DNA of 15,714 bases from PALSA-505 sp035308365. Its GTDB lineage: Bacteria; Actinomycetota; Actinomycetes; Streptosporangiales; Streptosporangiaceae. The stretch covers positions 1 through 15,714 of the forward strand of contig DATGGU010000191.1 in NCBI GenBank assembly GCA_035308365.1, read 5' to 3'. The notes below the pieces were generated by a model. It worked only from the letters and a program-made list of their open reading frames with translations, was not told the DNA's origin and searched no databases. Positions 13,548 through 15,714 of the stretch are shown here, in pieces. Every line of letters starts with the position of its first letter. The stretch's first letter is position 1. Position numbers and translations under genes: made by a program.

Positions 13548-14420
13548 ATGGCAACCGATACCTTCGCTGACCTCCCGGCCACCGCGGCGCTGTCCCCGGG
13601 CACCGCGTTCGCCATGGCGTTCGCCACCCAGGGCGAGCGCACCGAGGTGACCTACGACTACACCATCACCGACGCGCACAAACCGGACCGGCCCATGCCC
13701 AGGCTCACCGTACGCCGCCTGCTGAAGCGGCGCCGGGCCGAGAGCGACACGGTCTCGCTGTGGTGCGAGCGCGCGCCCAGCCCGGAAGAGGCCGCCGGGG
13801 TGGCCGACCACAGCCTGCGCCGGGAGGCGGCGTTCCGGCCGGGAGTGACCCAGGCCAGCGTCTACCCGATCCAGGCATGGGTGCAGCTTCCCGCAGAACT
13901 GACCACCGACACCGACGGGCTGGCCGAGTACATCGATCACCGGCTGCTGGTCCGGATCGCCACCGCGGAGAACCAGGCACTGACCATCGGCCCGCACGGG
14001 CTGCTCAACCATCCGGAGATCGCCCGGCTGCCCTACGAGGGCGGCTACATCGACGGGATACTGGCGGCCCTGGACGAGATCGAGCAGGTTGGCTCCACCG
14101 CGCACGCGATGATCGTCAACCCGGCCGACTTCTACCGGACCCTGGCCGGCAGCGGCAGCCTGCTCGCCGACCTCGCCGCCAACGGCACACTGATCAGCCG
14201 GACCCGCATGATCCCGCCGGGCCAGGCGCTGGCCGGGGACTTCGCCGAGGCGGTCAGGCTGCTGGACGCCGGGCGTTCGGTGATCCGCGTCGCCGAGCCG
14301 CCACCCGGTACCTTCGGCGCACCCGGCCTGGCGGTGTGCGGCGAGGTCTACGAGGGACTCGCCGTTCACCTTCCGACCAATCTCTTCCTTACGGTGCCAG
14401 CCGGACCAGCCGCTAACTAA
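13548..14420 (+). CDS. HK97-fold shell protein, probable natural-product (Family 3-like) encapsulin
   Basis: 290 residues. The layout follows HK97 major capsid proteins: an N-arm (1-30); an extended E-loop region with a very basic stretch VRRLLKRRRAE (55-65); the block QAWVQLPAELTTDTDGLAEY, then a long spine helix to ENQALTIG (109-148); GLLNHPEIARLPYEGG, then helix and IVNPADFYRTLAGSG in the A domain (151-203); and GTLISRTRMIPPGQALAGDFAEAVRLL (213-239), the counterpart of the capsid pattern with Pro, G-aliphatic-GDF. The end CGEVYEGLAVHLPTNLFLTV (264-283) matches the closing P-domain strands. No portal, terminase, protease or tail gene is present. Instead a sulfotransferase, an AKR and an A-T-R enzyme precede it in one operon, as known for encapsulins in biosynthetic clusters. 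It would self-assemble into an icosahedral compartment around one or more pathway enzymes. The fold is fairly secure; assembly and cargo are inference. Confidence 0.78.
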   Translation: MATDTFADLPATAALSPGTAFAMAFATQGERTEVTYDYTITDAHKPDRPMPRLTVRRLLKRRRAESDTVSLWCERAPSPEEAAGVADHSLRREAAFRPGVTQASVYPIQAWVQLPAELTTDTDGLAEYIDHRLLVRIATAENQALTIGPHGLLNHPEIARLPYEGGYIDGILAALDEIEQVGSTAHAMIVNPADFYRTLAGSGSLLADLAANGTLISRTRMIPPGQALAGDFAEAVRLLDAGRSVIRVAEPPPGTFGAPGLAVCGEVYEGLAVHLPTNLFLTVPAGPAAN

Positions 14421-14430
14421 CAGACACGGT

Positions 14431-14439
14431 GCTTATTCA
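14431..14439. promoter_or_regulatory. Cluster motif copy 4 (GCTTATTCA)
   Basis: It lies in the 71-bp gap between the shell protein and the MFS gene, 11 bases after the stop. It is identical over nine bases to the copies at 7091 and 8402. Confidence 0.35.
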
Positions 14440-14446
14440 GGACATC

Positions 14447-14468
14447 GGGTTCTTCGTTTGAGGAACCC
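14447..14468 (+). terminator. Hairpin between shell-protein and MFS genes
   Basis: GGGTTC (14447-14452) pairs with GAACCC (14463-14468), extendable by a T-G and a T-A pair around a CGTTTG loop. No T-run follows. It may be a partial terminator or processing site that lowers MFS expression relative to the operon, or a simple leader structure. Confidence 0.3.
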
Positions 14469-14491
14469 GCACGGCCACGAAGGAGCCTGGG

Positions 14492-15714
14492 ATGCAGCCA
14501 GCCGGCCAGACGCTCCGCTTCTACCGCCCGTTCATGCCGATGTTCGGCGGCATCTTCTGCTGCCTGCTCACGGTCGGCGCGTCCCTTGCCACCGTGCCGT
14601 TCTATGTCCTGCACAAGCTGCACGGCGGCAACGTCGAGGTGGGGGTGGCGGTCGCCGCCCTGTCGGTCGCCGCCGTCATCAGCCGGCCGGTCGCCGGGCG
14701 GCTGGCCGACCGGCACGGGTACAAGGTCGTGATGCTGACCGGCACGGTCATCTGCGCCTGTGCCGGGCTCGCCTACTACGGCGCCCATAACATCGCCCTG
14801 CTGGTGGTCATCCGGATCCTGAACGGGACGGGGGAGGGCACCGTGTATACCGGCGGCGCGGCCTGGCTGGTCAGCCTGTGCCCGGCGGAGCGGCGCGGCC
14901 GGGTTGTCGGGCTGTATGGCATCTTCATGTGGCTGGGCATCACCCTGGGCACCCTGGCCGGCACCGTCGCCATGCATCTGGCCGGCTTTCCCGCCGTCTG
15001 GGGATTCTGCGCGGTGGCCGGGACCGTGGGCCTGCTGTCGGTCTCGGTGAAAAAGGCCCCGCTCCGGCCGGAGGTCCAGCGCGGCCGCAGCTCGATCCTG
15101 CCGGCCGCCGCCGTCATCCCGGGCATCTCGGTGTCGCTGGCGGCGCTCGGCTACGCGGCGCTGGCCGCCTTCGTCTCGCTGCACATGCTGGCCCGCGGCG
15201 TGGCCAACGGGATCGCCGCCTTCGACGCGTTCGGCTTCACCTACATCGGGGTCCGGCTGTTCATCGGCAACGTCCCCGACCGGCTCGGCCCACGGCAGGT
15301 AGCATTCTGGTCCTCGATCGTCGAGGCGGCCGGCCTGGTGATCGTCGGGCTGGCAACGAACCTGTTCACGGTGATCATCGGCGGGCTCGTGATCGGGGCC
15401 GGCCTGTCGCTGCTGTTCCCCTCGCTCGCGCTCATCGTCATCAACCGCACTCCCGACTCGCAGCGAGGAGCCGCGCTCGGGGCGTTCACGTCATTCTGGG
15501 ACGTCGGGATAGCGGTCGGCGCCCCGGCCGCCGGAGCGATCGCCAGCCTGACCAACTACACCGACATCTACTACGTGATGGCCGCCTGCGCGATCGCGGC
15601 GGCGGTGCTCGCCTCGCCCCAGTCACTGCGGGGCCGGGTCGCCTTCGCCGGGCCGCTGGCGGCCCAGGAGACCAAGGCGGAGACTCCTGTCGGCTCCGCC
15701 GATCGCGGCGCACA
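14492..15714 (+). CDS. MFS exporter, cut by the window end
   Basis: ATG with AGGAG six bases upstream (14481-14485). The frame stays open to the window edge, giving at least 407 residues, so the gene is nearly complete for a 12-segment transporter. The segment pattern fits the major facilitator superfamily: the first hydrophobic segment begins near FGGIFCCLLTVGAS, the motif-A loop GRLADRHGYKVVM follows the second, and a central basic loop (KKAPLRPEVQRGR) divides the halves. FTYIGVRLFIGNVPDRLGPRQ is the second-half copy of motif A and resembles YhhS/YfcJ-like drug or sugar efflux proteins. The tail after the last segment is hydrophilic. As the last visible gene of the operon it probably exports the product and may give self-protection. 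The substrate is unknown. Confidence 0.85.
   Translation, partial: MQPAGQTLRFYRPFMPMFGGIFCCLLTVGASLATVPFYVLHKLHGGNVEVGVAVAALSVAAVISRPVAGRLADRHGYKVVMLTGTVICACAGLAYYGAHNIALLVVIRILNGTGEGTVYTGGAAWLVSLCPAERRGRVVGLYGIFMWLGITLGTLAGTVAMHLAGFPAVWGFCAVAGTVGLLSVSVKKAPLRPEVQRGRSSILPAAAVIPGISVSLAALGYAALAAFVSLHMLARGVANGIAAFDAFGFTYIGVRLFIGNVPDRLGPRQVAFWSSIVEAAGLVIVGLATNLFTVIIGGLVIGAGLSLLFPSLALIVINRTPDSQRGAALGAFTSFWDVGIAVGAPAAGAIASLTNYTDIYYVMAACAIAAAVLASPQSLRGRVAFAGPLAAQETKAETPVGSADRGA

Noticed and set aside
13548..14420. Reading the capsid-like protein as part of a prophage
   Set aside because: No portal, protease, terminase, head-tail or integrase gene lies beside it, and both neighbours are biosynthetic or transport genes in the same tight operon.

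Overview
The window looks like actinomycete chromosome (Streptomyces-like or a related filamentous genus). G+C is high (about 70% by eye), third codon positions are almost all G or C, GTG and probable TTG starts occur, and spacing is tight with translational coupling. No rRNA, tRNA, CRISPR array, insertion sequence or phage structural block is visible.

Left part (1-5861): an HNH-nuclease protein with two predicted membrane segments on the minus strand (60-662); a 455-bp gap with a good promoter candidate; a secreted Asp-box (BNR/sortilin-like) beta-propeller protein (1118-3556); and a second secreted protein (3728-5854) made of 14 cysteine-pair repeats. These look like ordinary accessory or cell-surface genes with no evident link to what follows.

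Right part (5862-15714, running off the end): a compact biosynthetic locus. A gamma-type PLP enzyme of the cystathionine synthase/lyase family (minus, 5862-7013) diverges from a DAO-type FAD amino-acid oxidase or dehydrogenase (7270-8400). After a structured 224-bp gap with its own promoter comes a tight operon: a free-standing A-T-R nonribosomal peptide synthetase-like reductase (8625-11837), an aldo/keto reductase (11839-12822), a small sulfotransferase (12822-13535), an HK97-fold shell protein (13548-14420) and an MFS exporter (14492 to beyond the window end). Neighbours are 1 bp apart, overlap by 1 bp, or are 12 and 71 bp apart.

The main discovery is the HK97-fold protein. It has the profile of a phage major capsid protein or encapsulin, sits directly behind a sulfotransferase inside a biosynthetic operon, and has no portal, terminase or protease nearby. 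This fits the natural-product (Family 3) encapsulins known from genome mining. A working model, which is inference: the A domain activates an amino acid (its A4 Asp is present), the R domain releases an amino-aldehyde, the AKR reduces it to an amino alcohol, and the sulfotransferase activates the hydroxyl as a sulfate ester. A vicinal amino-alcohol sulfate could cyclise to a reactive aziridine, so enclosure in a protein shell and export by the MFS protein would make sense. The PLP and FAD enzymes may supply or edit the amino-acid precursor.

A short A+T-rich motif, CTTATTCA, occurs four times. The copies lie in the three main intergenic regions of this locus and nowhere else that I noticed, which suggests a cluster-specific operator.
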